Shown piece after piece: positions 1 through 10,198 of a DNA stretch of 64,000 nucleotides. Location: assembly GCF_014926385.1 (NCBI RefSeq), contig NZ_CP053291.1:1860001-1924000 (forward strand), in the 5' to 3' direction. The notes beneath the pieces were generated by a model. That model searched no databases. It had not been told where the DNA came from and was given only the letters and a program-made list of their open reading frames with translations. This DNA comes from Trueperella pecoris. Lineage in GTDB: Bacteria; Actinomycetota; Actinomycetes; Actinomycetales; Actinomycetaceae. The position numbers were made by a program, and so were the translations under genes. Position 1 is the first letter of the stretch. Every line of letters begins with the position of its first letter.

Positions 1-78
1 GCGCGAGCGGCTGAGAGTGCAGGGCGACACCCACGGCGACAGCGGGAAAAGCCCGCGGGGCCCCACCCGGCCTATCGC

Positions 79-1596
79 CTACTCCACGACGCTGAAATGC
101 GGGCCATCCCCCTCGTTCGTCAGCCGCACGCGCACCTTCGTCCCGGCCGGCACGCGCGCACCCACGGCTTCCACCTCCAACGCGGGATCAAAGATAGCGA
201 TGCGTCCGCGCTCCATGCCCGCTGGGTCATCCTTGCGAGGCTTGAGGGTGTCCACGACGACAGCGTCGAACTCCTCGCCCTCTCGGCCACGCAAGGTCAG
301 CGCCTCGACGAGGCTCATCGCGTCTCGCTCCAACTTGCTCGTGCGGTGCGCACCCGCGGACATCAGCGCGGGTAGTTCGCCGAGCGACGTCGTCACCCAC
401 GTGGGCACAGGTTCACCAGCCACGACGCTTCGACACGTCTCCAGCCCGAAGCGGTCGACCAGTCGCCGCAGCGGCGCGGTGACGTGGGCGTACGGGGCTG
501 CGATAGCGCTATGCTCGAGGCTTGCGTCCGCACCAACCTCGGGTTTGCCCGCTTGGCCGTCAGCAACGGGCAGCGCAAGGTAGCCGGCTCCTCTAAACAG
601 CGACGCCGCCTCGTTCATAAAAGCCAGAGCCGCAGGGTGGGCGGGGTTAAGCTCCCTCAAGAACGCCGGATAATCGAGCTCGGCCGGCCATACGAGCCCA
701 AGCGCGAGTGCCGCCCCACGCAATTGCTCAACATCTTTTTCCCGCGCGGGCGGCAGCGTCCGCAACAAACCTATATTTGCCCGGATCATAATCTTGGCGG
801 CCTCCATGCCGGTCATCAACGACAGCTGAGAGTTCCATCCCTCCACGTCAGTAAGCTGACGGAATTCGAGGTGGAAGCCGTCAGCGTCGCGGGCAACACG
901 CTGCTCGGGCAGGTTCAGGGAGATGCCGCCGCGTTCTTCCTCTAGGACCTGCCGAAGGCGGCCAAAGCGCGCCAATGCCTCAGCCAGGTCGTCCGGAACG
1001 TTTGCGGGTAGCTGCTCTTCGCCGTCGTACACGGCCTGGACCTGAGTGTATGTCAGTTGTGCCCGCGAGCGCACCCGCACCAGCTCAAGGCCTGTGGTGG
1101 TGACCTCGCCGCGACCATCCAGCTCGAAGCGCCACAGGTAGGCCGGCCGGTCTTCCCCGGGTAGCAGCGAGGCGACGTCGGTGGAAAGGACCTCCGGGTG
1201 GAGCGGGATGGAACGGTCGGGCAGGTAGATTGTGGTGGCCCGCCGGCGAAGTTCGTCATCCAGTGCGCTTGCGGGCTTGACGAACATGTTCAGCGCCGCG
1301 ATCGCGTAATACACCACGCAGGTTGGAGCAGCGTCGATACCCGCGCGCACGGCGTCGTGGGAAAAGTCGATGTAGACGGCTTGGTCAAGGTCGCGCGAGC
1401 CCTCCGGGTCAATCGTCACCAGCGGAATATCGCGGCGATCGGGCAGGTGGCGGAAGTCGCGAGGTGACGCTTCGGCGTCGGCGACGGCCTCGGCGGGGTA
1501 TTCCAGGCTCACCTCGGCCTCGCGAGCGAGCTGGCCGATAGCGGCGCTGACGTCCTCGAGCGGGACGACATTGGGGTTGATAAATCGTTGACGCAC
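79..1596 (-). CDS. RNB-domain ribonuclease (RNase II/R family)
   Basis: Predicted 3'-5' exoribonuclease acting on single-stranded RNA. The RNB catalytic core starts near residue 62 with IDPEGSRDLDQA, which carries three of the acidic metal ligands (D63, D69, D71); the fourth position, Asp in E. coli RNase II, is Gln here. About 505 residues, shorter than RNase R because the N-terminal cold-shock domains are missing; a short C-terminal part follows the RNB domain. I chose the GTG at 1596 because family similarity begins there; the frame stays open upstream but that sequence is Arg/Ser-rich and looks non-coding. It follows the sterol-carrier-like gene by 10 bases, so the two are probably co-transcribed. 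Family assignment is firm, substrate is not known. Confidence 0.9.
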   Translation of the reverse strand: MRQRFINPNVVPLEDVSAAIGQLAREAEVSLEYPAEAVADAEASPRDFRHLPDRRDIPLVTIDPEGSRDLDQAVYIDFSHDAVRAGIDAAPTCVVYYAIAALNMFVKPASALDDELRRRATTIYLPDRSIPLHPEVLSTDVASLLPGEDRPAYLWRFELDGRGEVTTTGLELVRVRSRAQLTYTQVQAVYDGEEQLPANVPDDLAEALARFGRLRQVLEEERGGISLNLPEQRVARDADGFHLEFRQLTDVEGWNSQLSLMTGMEAAKIMIRANIGLLRTLPPAREKDVEQLRGAALALGLVWPAELDYPAFLRELNPAHPAALAFMNEAASLFRGAGYLALPVADGQAGKPEVGADASLEHSAIAAPYAHVTAPLRRLVDRFGLETCRSVVAGEPVPTWVTTSLGELPALMSAGAHRTSKLERDAMSLVEALTLRGREGEEFDAVVVDTLKPRKDDPAGMERGRIAIFDPALEVEAVGARVPAGTKVRVRLTNEGDGPHFSVVE

Positions 1597-1606
1597 GTGA
1601 CTCGCC

Positions 1607-1981
1607 TCAGCCTTCGAGGTTGTCGGCGCGCAACTGAGCATCGCCGAAGAGCGGGAAATAGGGGCCCAGGTCGGCGCGCACGCCCGACTGGGAAATCTTC
1701 GATGGGTCAACCGCGTGCCCAATGACCGCGTCGAGCCACGTTGGGCCATCCATCTCGACGACGTTCGGCGGGGTGCCTCGCGTATGAGTCGGGCCGGGGA
1801 TAGCTTGGACCGCCCCCACCCACGGGATGCGAATCTCGACGCTGCGGCCCGGATGCCGAGTGGCAAATTCTTCGAGCGCGAAACGGACGGCCGTGCGCAT
1901 ATCGGCGACGGTCAGGTCGCAACCGGCCGCATAGGCACGCAGCAGCCCCATCCCTTGAGCCTCATCGATACGACGCTTCAT
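1607..1981 (-). CDS. Sterol-carrier-family (SCP2-like) small protein
   Basis: 124-residue protein resembling the small actinobacterial 'sterol carrier family' proteins commonly found beside RNB ribonuclease genes. An acidic-basic N-terminal helix (from MKRRIDEAQG) is followed by a segment with VRFALEEFATRHPG and a conserved-looking VEIRIPWVGAVQAI strand region. No signal peptide, membrane segment or catalytic motif is visible. The ATG at 1981 is the first start in the frame, and the gene lies 10 bases upstream of the ribonuclease, suggesting one transcript. Function is unknown; the name reflects family labelling, not shown lipid binding. Confidence 0.65.
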   Translation of the reverse strand: MKRRIDEAQGMGLLRAYAAGCDLTVADMRTAVRFALEEFATRHPGRSVEIRIPWVGAVQAIPGPTHTRGTPPNVVEMDGPTWLDAVIGHAVDPSKISQSGVRADLGPYFPLFGDAQLRADNLEG

Positions 1982-2099
1982 GGCAGGAGTCTACTTGATC
2001 GCCACGCACGACGCCGTCTGCCCCGCCTCGCGGCCAGCACGACGACGCCCGCCCGCAAGCCGTCCGCCCCGCCGTCAGCCACCCGCGCGGGGCGGATAC

Positions 2100-2134
2100 A
2101 GGGTTGGCCCGATCATTACGACCGTGCCAACCCT
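2100..2134. terminator. Hairpin downstream of gdhA
   Basis: A 9-bp perfect stem (AGGGTTGGC at 2100-2108 with GCCAACCCT at 2126-2134) and 17-base loop lies 28 bases beyond the gdhA stop. No T-run follows on the minus strand, so it is at best a weak intrinsic terminator. Confidence 0.4.
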
Positions 2135-2161
2135 GCGACTTTATACCACGCGGAAACGGGG

Positions 2162-3508
<1,347 letters not shown>

Positions 3509-3518
3509 TTACATTGAA

Positions 3519-3551
3519 CAAGCGGCCGAGCCCACAAGGCTCAACCGCTTG
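3519..3551 (-). promoter_or_regulatory. Hairpin in the gdhA leader
   Basis: Two-part stem: CAAGCGG (3519-3525) pairs with CCGCTTG (3545-3551), and GAGCC (3528-3532) with GGCTC (3538-3542). It lies between the TetR stop and the gdhA ribosome site. It could end the TetR transcript or act in the gdhA 5' leader; the T-run expected of a terminator is weak. Confidence 0.35.
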
Positions 3552-4124
3552 CAACAATAATTGACGCAAAAACAACCACAAAAGATTTCTCAATTATTGG
3601 TCAGTGTTTCTTTGCTCATAGGACCCAAAACTGTGCACGTGTTGCCGGATTTCTTGGGCTTTCTCGGCAGTTGCTTCTCGATCGGTCAACAACTCGTATG
3701 TATCGATCACGATTGACTCCATCGCTTTGGCGACCGACTTAACAAGCATCTCCTCCAGCGCGCCGCGTTCGATCTGCGCGAATTGTTGCTGTGCTTGGCT
3801 CAATTGTGGGCCTTTGAGTTTATTGGGACGTTGAGCCGCATCGCGCGCCACAAGGCGCGATTCCGCTATTCCTTTAAAGATCGAGATGATTCCAACTAAC
3901 CAGGCGTGAGCGACCCCCTTGAATAGCGGGTGTGCCACCATTTCTTCATCCGCCTCAAACAGAGGCATCCACGCTTGGATTAACGAATGCTCTACCCGAG
4001 CAATGAGCTGTGCATCCGGGTCATCTTCAAACTCGGAAACGAGTTGGAAACGGTACAACGCTGGATTGTCATCAACAATGTCGAACAGTTTAGCGACGAC
4101 GGCACCCAAGGTATCCCGGAAGCA

Positions 4125-4134
4125 CCCCCCCCCC
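4125..4134. repeat. Homopolymer run C10 (G10 on coding strand)
   Basis: Ten consecutive C on the plus strand inside the TetR-type gene, at the point where the reading frame is lost. Loss of one base restores the frame. Confidence 0.95.
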
Positions 4135-4409
4135 GCTAGAAAGAGACTTATGCCCAATTTCGTCTATCAAGCTGTTGATGGTGTGTTGCCCAATGGCGTA
4201 TTGCAAGCCTTCCTTGTCCCCGAAATACTTGTAAAGGATCGACTTCGAGGTCTTGGATTCGGCGGCGATCTGGTCCATCGACGTGTCGTAGCCGTACTTC
4301 TTCACCGCGGTGATCGCCGATTCGATGAGTTCACGACGCCGTTCGTTGCGGTGCTCTTCCCACCGCGTGTTTCGCCTGTCTTCCTTGCTTGCCGCCACAG
4401 ACACCACGT

Positions 4410-4418
4410 CCCCCCCCC
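4410..4418. repeat. Homopolymer run C9 at the TetR start
   Basis: Nine consecutive C on the plus strand. On the coding strand this is a G9 run within GAGGGGGGGGGACGTGGTG, so it is both the Shine-Dalgarno-like stretch and the spacer to candidate GTG starts. Confidence 0.9.
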
Positions 4419-4462
4419 TCAAAGCCCGCCGGCTGCCCGGAGGGCGCTATTGCCTACAGATA

Positions 4463-4490
4463 GTGGTCACGCGGAGCTAGTTGTGACCAC
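4463..4490. promoter_or_regulatory. Inverted repeat between tetR and purC, possible operator
   Basis: GTGGTCAC (4463-4470) and GTGACCAC (4483-4490) form a perfect 8-bp inverted repeat with a 12-base spacer. The right half also lies within a small dyad, TTGTGACCACAA. The position 41 bases upstream of the TetR frame suits an autoregulatory operator; binding is inferred. Confidence 0.4.
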
Positions 4491-4572
4491 AATCCATTCT
4501 TAAATTACATGTTTCAGACTAACAGGAACGAGAACCCATTTCATTGACGATATGCCAGAGAAAATATGGTGA

Positions 4573-5460
4573 TTATTCACCCATGAGGACCGACTGCACG
4601 AAGCGATAGCGCGAGGCCATCTCATCCACGACCTTTTTTGGCAGGATAGGTGGCGAACCAGCACCGCGGATCCACTCACGGGCCTCATCCTGGACGACGT
4701 AGCGAACATAGTCCTTGCCGAAGGAACGCGGATGACTCCCGCCGACCTCGTCGTCAAGCCAGTAGGTGGCCGAGTCCGGCGTGAAGGCCTGGTCGGCCAG
4801 CACGAATTCGTCGTCGCCATAGTCGGACGAGGCGCCGAACTCGAGCTTGCACTCCGCGATCACCAGGCCCTTCTGCCCGGCAATCTTCTGCGCGCGCTCG
4901 TAGAGGGCGAGGGAGATTTCACGCAGGCGCTCCGACGCCTCCGTACCGACGATCTCGCCCATGCGCTCGAAACTAATCGTTTCGTCGTCGCGCCCCACTT
5001 CGCCCTTCAACGCCGGAACGAACAACACCGCAGGAAGCTTCTCCCCCAGCGCCAGGCCGGCAGGCTGATCCACGCCACCAATGCGGCCATCGCGCGAATA
5101 CTCCTCGAAAGCCTTATCGGTCATGTATCCCACAACCGTGCATTCGATCGGATACATGCGCAGCCGCTGAACGATCATCGCCCGGCCCGTCACCTCGTGC
5201 GGCACGTTGTCCGAGAGGTAGTGGTTGGCCACGACGTCCTCCAGCTGGCGGAACCACCACGTGGAGATGCGGGTTAGAATCTCGCCCTTGCCCGGAATGA
5301 TGCTCGGCAGGACTCGGTCAAGAACGGCGATGCGATCGGAGGCCACGAGCATGGCCGTCTCACCACCCGAGTGGGCAAGCGTGTGAGCCGGCTGGTACAT
5401 GTCATGGACTTTGCCCGTATAGATGCGAGTCCAGTTGGGAATGGTGAGTTGAGCCGTCAC
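4573..5460 (-). CDS. purC: Phosphoribosylaminoimidazole-succinocarboxamide synthase
   Basis: Purine biosynthesis: ATP-dependent joining of CAIR and aspartate to give SAICAR. The N-terminal nucleotide-binding motif is IYTGKVHDMYQ, followed by MLVASDRIAVLDRVLPSIIP and, later, the family segment ECTVVGYMTDKAFEEY and the C-terminal FGKDYVRYVV. Length 295 residues, normal for the monofunctional enzyme. The GTG at 5460 is chosen because AAAGGAGGACCA directly precedes it; the frame is open further upstream but has no such site. purA lies 2.4 kb away on the same strand with pckG between, so there is no single pur operon here. Confidence 0.95.
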   Translation of the reverse strand: MTAQLTIPNWTRIYTGKVHDMYQPAHTLAHSGGETAMLVASDRIAVLDRVLPSIIPGKGEILTRISTWWFRQLEDVVANHYLSDNVPHEVTGRAMIVQRLRMYPIECTVVGYMTDKAFEEYSRDGRIGGVDQPAGLALGEKLPAVLFVPALKGEVGRDDETISFERMGEIVGTEASERLREISLALYERAQKIAGQKGLVIAECKLEFGASSDYGDDEFVLADQAFTPDSATYWLDDEVGGSHPRSFGKDYVRYVVQDEAREWIRGAGSPPILPKKVVDEMASRYRFVQSVLMGE

Positions 5461-5660
5461 TGGTCCTCCTTTCGGCGTCGGTGCCGGAATTCTCATTGTA
5501 ACCCAGTCTTGCTTTGTGACCCTAGAGATCCCGTTTTCTTCCACCACGTGGACCCACGACGCCGTCGCGCCCGTCAGGCACGACCCGCCGCTGCTATCGG
5601 GCCGTCGTTACCGAACCGTCGCGCACGGCGGCGTGCCAGTAGCCCGGCAGCGCACGCAGG

Positions 5661-5697
5661 AAAAACAACGGAGGGAGGACCACAGGCCCTCCCTCCG
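5661..5697 (-). terminator. Intrinsic terminator of pckG
   Basis: On the minus strand, 19 bases after the pckG stop, a 10-bp perfect stem (CGGAGGGAGG / CCTCCCTCCG, 9-base loop) is followed by TTGTTTTT. This is a good rho-independent terminator. Confidence 0.88.
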
Positions 5698-5715
5698 CGT
5701 GACTTAAGCTAACGC

Positions 5716-7587
5716 TTAGGCTTCCTTGGCAGCGGCGATGCGCTGACGGAACTTATCGAGCTGGTCGACGATAGCGGCCGGAACCTTGTCGCCGAACTGT
5801 GCGAAGTACTCCTCGGTGGAGTCAATCTCAGTAGCCCATGCTTCCGGATCGGTAGCGAACAGCTTGTCCCAGACCTCATCGGTGATCTCATCGAGACCCT
5901 CAAGGTTGAAGTCCTTCTTGTAGGGGTAGTTACCGGTCATGCCGTCAATAGCATCGACCTCGCCGGCAACGCGGCGGATAACCCAGTCGAGGACACGGGA
6001 GTTGTCGCCGAAGCCCGGCCACATGAAGTGACCCTCTTCGTCCTTGCGGAACCAGTTGACCTGGAAGACACGCGGGAACTTGTCGCCAAGCTCCTTCTGC
6101 ATCTCGATCCAGTGACCCCAGTAGTCGGCCATGTTGTAGCCGCAGAAGGGGAGCATAGCGAACGGGTCGTGGCGCAGCGAGCCGGCCTTGACGTCGGTCG
6201 CAGCAGCGGTGACCTCGGAAGCGACCGAAGCGCCGATGAAGACGCCGTGAGCCGGCTCCTTCTGCTCAGCCACGAGCGGGACGTTGGTGGCGCGGCGGCC
6301 GCCGAACAGGATGGCGTCAATAGCGACGCCCTCCGGCGCTTCCCAATCGGGGCAGATGATCGGGCACTGTGCGGCCGGAACCGTGAAGCGCGAGTTGGCG
6401 TGAGCGGCGACGGTGCCGGACTCCGGCGTCCAATCGTTGCCGTGCCAATCGATGAGGTGCTCCGGGGTCTCGCCGTCGATGCCCTCCCACCAGACGTCGC
6501 CGTCATCGGTGAGTGCAACGTTGGTGAAGATGGAGTTCGCGCGAGCGGTGTCCATAGCCATCGGGTTGGTCTTGTAGGACGTACCCGGTGCGACGCCGAA
6601 GAAGCCAGCCTCGGGGTTGATGGCGTACAGGCGACCATCCGGGCCCGGACGCAGCCAAGCGATGTCATCACCAATGGTCTCGACCTTCCAGCCCGGGATG
6701 GTGGGCTGGAGCATGGCGAGGTTCGTCTTGCCACATGCCGACGGGAACGCGGCGGTCACGTGGTACTGCTTGCCGGTCTCCTCGTTGGTAAAGCGGAGGA
6801 TGAGCATGTGCTCAGCCATCCAGCCATCGCGCTTAGCCATCGTCGAAGCGATGCGAAGAGCGAAGCACTTCTTGCCCAGCAGCGCATTGCCGCCGTAGCC
6901 AGAGCCGTAGGACCAGATCTCGTTGGTCTCCGGGAAGTGGGTAATGTACTTCTCGTCGTTGCACGGCCAAGCGGTGTCGGGGCGCTCGTTGCCCTCGGCG
7001 TCAACCAGCGGGTAACCCACCGAGTGAACAGCCGGAACCCAAACCTTACCCTCACCAATGAGCTTCAGAGCCTCAGTACCCATGCGGGTCATGATTCGCA
7101 TGTTGACAACAACGTAGGGCGAATCGGTCAGCTCGATGCCGAGCTGGGAGATCGGGCCGCCAAGCGGGCCCATCGAGAACGGAATGACGTACATCGTGCG
7201 GCCACGCATTGCGCCACGGAAGACGCCCTCGGAACCGATGAGGGTCTCCTTCATCTCCTTCGGATCGGCCCAGTGATTGGTCGGACCAGCATCCTCTTCC
7301 TTCTCGGAGCAGATGAAGGTACGGGACTCAACACGAGCCACGTCGGACGGGAGCGAGCGCGCGAGGAACGAATTCGGACGCTTCTCCGGGTTGAGGCGGG
7401 TGAACATGCCCGACTCGACCATCTCAGTGGTAAGACGATCCCACTCCTCCTCGGAGCCATCTGCCCAGTAAATATCCTTCGGCAGAGTAATGTTGGCAAC
7501 CTCGGTTACCCACTCAACGAGATCGTTCGGCGCAAATTCCGGTGCGCCTGCACGGACGTCCTCAACATTGAACGCGGTTTCTGTCAT
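5716..7587 (-). CDS. pckG: Phosphoenolpyruvate carboxykinase (GTP)
   Basis: Catalyses oxaloacetate + GTP to phosphoenolpyruvate + CO2 + GDP, linking the TCA cycle to gluconeogenesis or running in the anaplerotic direction. The protein is 623 residues, the usual size of the GTP class. The PEPCK-specific loop [13 protein letters not shown] holds the reactive cysteine and the P-loop lysine, and [12 protein letters not shown] and [20 protein letters not shown] match the nucleotide-binding end of this class. ATG at 7587 follows an AGGAGGAAATGCG site. A strong terminator follows; the gene appears to be a single transcription unit. Confidence 0.97.
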   Translation of the reverse strand: MTETAFNVEDVRAGAPEFAPNDLVEWVTEVANITLPKDIYWADGSEEEWDRLTTEMVESGMFTRLNPEKRPNSFLARSLPSDVARVESRTFICSEKEEDAGPTNHWADPKEMKETLIGSEGVFRGAMRGRTMYVIPFSMGPLGGPISQLGIELTDSPYVVVNMRIMTRMGTEALKLIGEGKVWVPAVHSVGYPLVDAEGNERPDTAWPCNDEKYITHFPETNEIWSYGSGYGGNALLGKKCFALRIASTMAKRDGWMAEHMLILRFTNEETGKQYHVTAAFPSACGKTNLAMLQPTIPGWKVETIGDDIAWLRPGPDGRLYAINPEAGFFGVAPGTSYKTNPMAMDTARANSIFTNVALTDDGDVWWEGIDGETPEHLIDWHGNDWTPESGTVAAHANSRFTVPAAQCPIICPDWEAPEGVAIDAILFGGRRATNVPLVAEQKEPAHGVFIGASVASEVTAAATDVKAGSLRHDPFAMLPFCGYNMADYWGHWIEMQKELGDKFPRVFQVNWFRKDEEGHFMWPGFGDNSRVLDWVIRRVAGEVDAIDGMTGNYPYKKDFNLEGLDEITDEVWDKLFATDPEAWATEIDSTEEYFAQFGDKVPAAIVDQLDKFRQRIAAAKEA

Positions 7588-7745
7588 CGCATTTCCTCCT
7601 AGAGACTGGCGATGTTGGATTACTTCCAGATCCCATTATTCTGAAAGAATCGTTAATTTTTATGGGACCTACGGGCATTTGGCGCTCAGCGCAAAACCCT
7701 TGCCACCAGTTTATATTGGAACCGGCCCAATTTCCCGACGAGAAA

Positions 7746-7775
7746 GTCCGCCCCCGCGCGGAAACGGGGACGGAC
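7746..7775 (-). terminator. GC-rich hairpin after purA
   Basis: GTCCGCCCCCG pairs with CGGGGACGGAC (one G-T pair) around an 8-base loop, 43 bases downstream of the purA stop. The minus strand then reads TTTCTC, a short T-run. Confidence 0.55.
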
Positions 7776-7817
7776 CTGCAATTTTGCCGACGCCGGCGAG
7801 CCGACGTGCACGCTTTC

Positions 7818-9104
7818 TTAATCCAACAAGGCGTGCCGCACAATCGTCTGCGCACGCTCCGGACCCACGCCAATCGAGGAGATCCGGCAACCCGACAGCT
7901 CCTCAAGGCGAAGCACGTAGGCTTGGGCGTTCGCCGGCAACTCCTCAAACGAGCGGCACATCGAAATATCCTCGCTCCACCCCGGCAGGTACTCGTAGAT
8001 CGGCGCGGCGTGATGCATGTCAGACTGGTTCTCCGGCATGTCCTCCACACGCTCACCGTCGATCTCGTAGGCGACACACACCGGAATCTCTTCCAGCCCA
8101 GTTAACACGTCGAGCTTCGTCACCACCACGTCCGTCAGCGAGTTGATTCGTGCAGCGTAACGGGCCACGACGGCGTCGTACCACCCGCACCTGCGCGGGC
8201 GACCCGTCGTCGTGCCATACTCACCGCCAACCTCACGCAAGCGGTCACCGGCGTCGTCGAGGAGCTCGGTCGGGAACGGACCCTCGCCCACGCGCGTGAT
8301 GTACGCCTTCGCGACGCCGACCACACGATCGAGCCGCAGCGGCCCGACGCCCGAACCCGTGCACGCGCCCGCCGCCGTCGTCGAGGAAGAAGTGACATAG
8401 GGATAGGTGCCGTGGTCGATGTCGAGCATGACGGCTTGGCCCGCCTCGAACACGACGGTCAGGCCGCGGTCAAGCGCCTTGTTCAGCTCGGCGGACGAAT
8501 TGATTAGCATCGGGCGAACGCGCTCGGCATAGGAAAGAAGTTCGTTGGTCACGACGTCGACGTCGAAGGTCTCCTCGCTGTGAAGCGACGCGAGCTGGTT
8601 GTTCTTCTGATGCAGCGCACCCTCCACCTTCTGCCGGAGGATCGAGGGATCGAACAGATCCTGGACGCGAATGCCGATGCGGTTCATCTTGTCGGCGTAG
8701 GTCGGGCCGATGCCACGGCCGGTCGTGCCGATCTTGCGCTTGCCGAGCAGGCGCTCGTTGGCCCCATCAATCCGCTTGTTGTAGGAGGGGATAATGTGGG
8801 CGTTCGAGGAGATGCGCAGAAGCGACGTGTCAACACCGCGAGCCTCAAGGGCCTCCTTCTCCTGGAAAAGCACCTCTAGGTCCACCACCACGCCGTTGCC
8901 AATGACGGCTGTGCAGCCCGGGGTCAGGATTCCGGCCGGAAGAAGATGCAGAGCAAACTTCTCCTCCCCAACAATGACCGTGTGACCAGCATTGTTGCCG
9001 CCATTGAACTTGACGACGTAATCGACCTCAGTTCCGAGTTGATCTGATGCTTTACCTTTACCCTCGTCGCCCCACTGGGCGCCGACGATCACGATTGCTG
9101 GCAT
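7818..9104 (-). CDS. purA: Adenylosuccinate synthetase
   Basis: First committed step from IMP to AMP: GTP-driven condensation of IMP with aspartate. The N-terminus carries the signature [14 protein letters not shown], with the catalytic Asp and the phosphate loop, then GGNNAGHTV and HLLPAG. The mid-protein [15 protein letters not shown] and the C-terminal [10 protein letters not shown] are also family features. 428 residues is typical. I start at the ATG at 9104, where homology begins; an in-frame ATG ten codons upstream (9134) is less likely. It is followed by a hairpin and appears monocistronic. Confidence 0.96.
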   Translation of the reverse strand: MPAIVIVGAQWGDEGKGKASDQLGTEVDYVVKFNGGNNAGHTVIVGEEKFALHLLPAGILTPGCTAVIGNGVVVDLEVLFQEKEALEARGVDTSLLRISSNAHIIPSYNKRIDGANERLLGKRKIGTTGRGIGPTYADKMNRIGIRVQDLFDPSILRQKVEGALHQKNNQLASLHSEETFDVDVVTNELLSYAERVRPMLINSSAELNKALDRGLTVVFEAGQAVMLDIDHGTYPYVTSSSTTAAGACTGSGVGPLRLDRVVGVAKAYITRVGEGPFPTELLDDAGDRLREVGGEYGTTTGRPRRCGWYDAVVARYAARINSLTDVVVTKLDVLTGLEEIPVCVAYEIDGERVEDMPENQSDMHHAAPIYEYLPGWSEDISMCRSFEELPANAQAYVLRLEELSGCRISSIGVGPERAQTIVRHALLD

Positions 9105-9134
9105 GGTGAGCCCTTCATTAGTCCTGGCGGCCAC

Positions 9135-9504
9135 CTGACGATTCGTACATCCCGCGAAAAGCCGGGCAAGCCGCGGACCCGTCCTTGCGGGTCCGCCTCA
9201 GTCTACGACACGTACCACGATACGGGCAGAGCTTGTCCACATTGTGAGGCGGCTGGTTTCAGTTGGTGGCGGGGCGGGGCTGGCGGGGACTGGCGGGGGC
9301 TGGCGGGGGCTGGCGCCCCACTTGCTTCACTTCCGGCCACTCCGCCGCAACACCCGCCGCCCGGTCCGGCCGCTCGGCTTCCGGTCAGTCCGCCGCACCA
9401 CCCACCGGACGCACCACCCACCGGACGCTCCGCCCACCGGCCACACCGCTCGCCAGCCCCTCCGACTGCTAGATTTACCGGAGAGCCGCAAGAGAGGTAT
9501 CGCA
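9135..9504. other. Non-coding GC-rich gap with short tandem repeats
   Basis: 370 bases with no supported gene. It contains about three and a half copies of a 10-base unit (CTGGCGGGGR, 9280-9314) and two copies of a 16-base unit (GCACCACCCACCGGAC, about 9400-9433). No promoter or RNA gene is evident beyond the ribosome site of the next gene. Confidence 0.6.
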
Positions 9505-10065
9505 ATGAACCCGACCTACACCCACGTTGCCACGACCGCCGCCAACACCTTTGCCTACTACGCCATGCCCGACTTCGTGCGCCGGCCCTGGCTCCGGCGA
9601 CTCGCACGCTTCGGCGTCGTTGCAACCATCACCGGGATTGAGGTCCAGATGAAGCCCATCGGGTTGGGCGCCTTCGCCACGCCCACCAGCCTCGATGGCG
9701 GCGCGGGCGACGGCGACGGCAACGGCAACGTCAGCACCAACACCGGCGCGAGTGCCAATCCGCACGACGACGCCGAGTCAGCTCCGCCGGAGCGAGACGC
9801 CGCAGCCGAGTCGGACGAAGAGCGTTTCATCAATAGTGCGGGCGGCGTCACCACCTACCTCGTCGCCGCCGGCGTCGCAACAACCGTTGTGGCTGGTACG
9901 AGCATCGCAATAGAAAAAGCAATCTTCCGCAGGGGCGAGCGCAGGCGAGCGGCCGGAGACCGGTTCGCCCACACGAAACAGGCCCTCATCGCGTCGGCGA
10001 TCCTCGCCGGCCTGACCGCGATCATCGACAAATTCGACGCCCCCGGCGCCACCGAGCTCCGCTGA
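9505..10065 (+). CDS. Hypothetical membrane protein with acidic Gly/Asn-rich linker
   Basis: 186 residues, family not recognised. N-terminal part (MNPTYTHVATTAANTFAYYA) leads to a moderately hydrophobic segment after RRPWLRRLARF (about 32-50). A low-complexity linker rich in Gly, Asp, Asn and Ser follows (residues about 67-110), then two likely hydrophobic helices (VTTYLVAAGVATTVVAGTSI and LIASAILAGLTAIID) separated by a basic loop. ATG at 9505 has AGAGAGG upstream. Codon use looks genuine (strong third-position GC). It stands alone between purA, transcribed the other way, and IS30 copy 1. Confidence 0.65.
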   Translation: MNPTYTHVATTAANTFAYYAMPDFVRRPWLRRLARFGVVATITGIEVQMKPIGLGAFATPTSLDGGAGDGDGNGNVSTNTGASANPHDDAESAPPERDAAAESDEERFINSAGGVTTYLVAAGVATTVVAGTSIAIEKAIFRRGERRRAAGDRFAHTKQALIASAILAGLTAIIDKFDAPGATELR

Positions 10066-10179
10066 CCAGCAGCAAGCTCGGCTGACCACCAGAAAGCGGT
10101 CGCCAAGCTCACCATCACGTGGGCGTACAGATTCCCGGCTCGCCCTGAGTTAGACGCCCGCGCCCTATTAAGCTGTCTC

Positions 10180-10198
10180 CCGCTGTATTAATCTGGCG
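10180..10198. repeat. Left half of palindromic repeat split by IS30 copy 1
   Basis: CCGCTGTATTAATCTG followed by GCG. It is the left arm of a 35-base palindromic repeat whose other half resumes at 11669. GCG at 10196-10198 is the left copy of the 3-bp target duplication. Confidence 0.85.

Larger units (their letters stand above)
3594..4422 (-). pseudogene. TetR-family regulator, frame broken in a G10 run
   Basis: The first part (4422 to 4090) encodes a TetR DNA-binding domain, with YDTSMDQIAAESKTSKSILY as the helix-turn-helix and YKYFGDKEGL after it. The ligand-binding part continues in another frame from about 4157 to 3594 (RDTLGAVVAKLF through the end). The frame changes inside a run of ten G on the coding strand (4125-4134); nine G would give one continuous reading frame of about 275 residues, SSGGGCFRDTLG across the joint. 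The start is uncertain: TTG at 4422, or one of several GTG codons just after a second G9 run (4410-4418) that also forms the ribosome-site region. It may be a true pseudogene, a phase-variable gene caught in the OFF state, or a homopolymer sequencing error. Confidence 0.75.

Noticed and set aside
2000-2161. tRNA-like folding near the gdhA terminator
   Set aside because: Only a single hairpin; no cloverleaf arms or T-loop consensus.
6028-7602. 524-codon open frame opposite pckG
   Set aside because: Same antisense effect; the translation has no recognisable domain.
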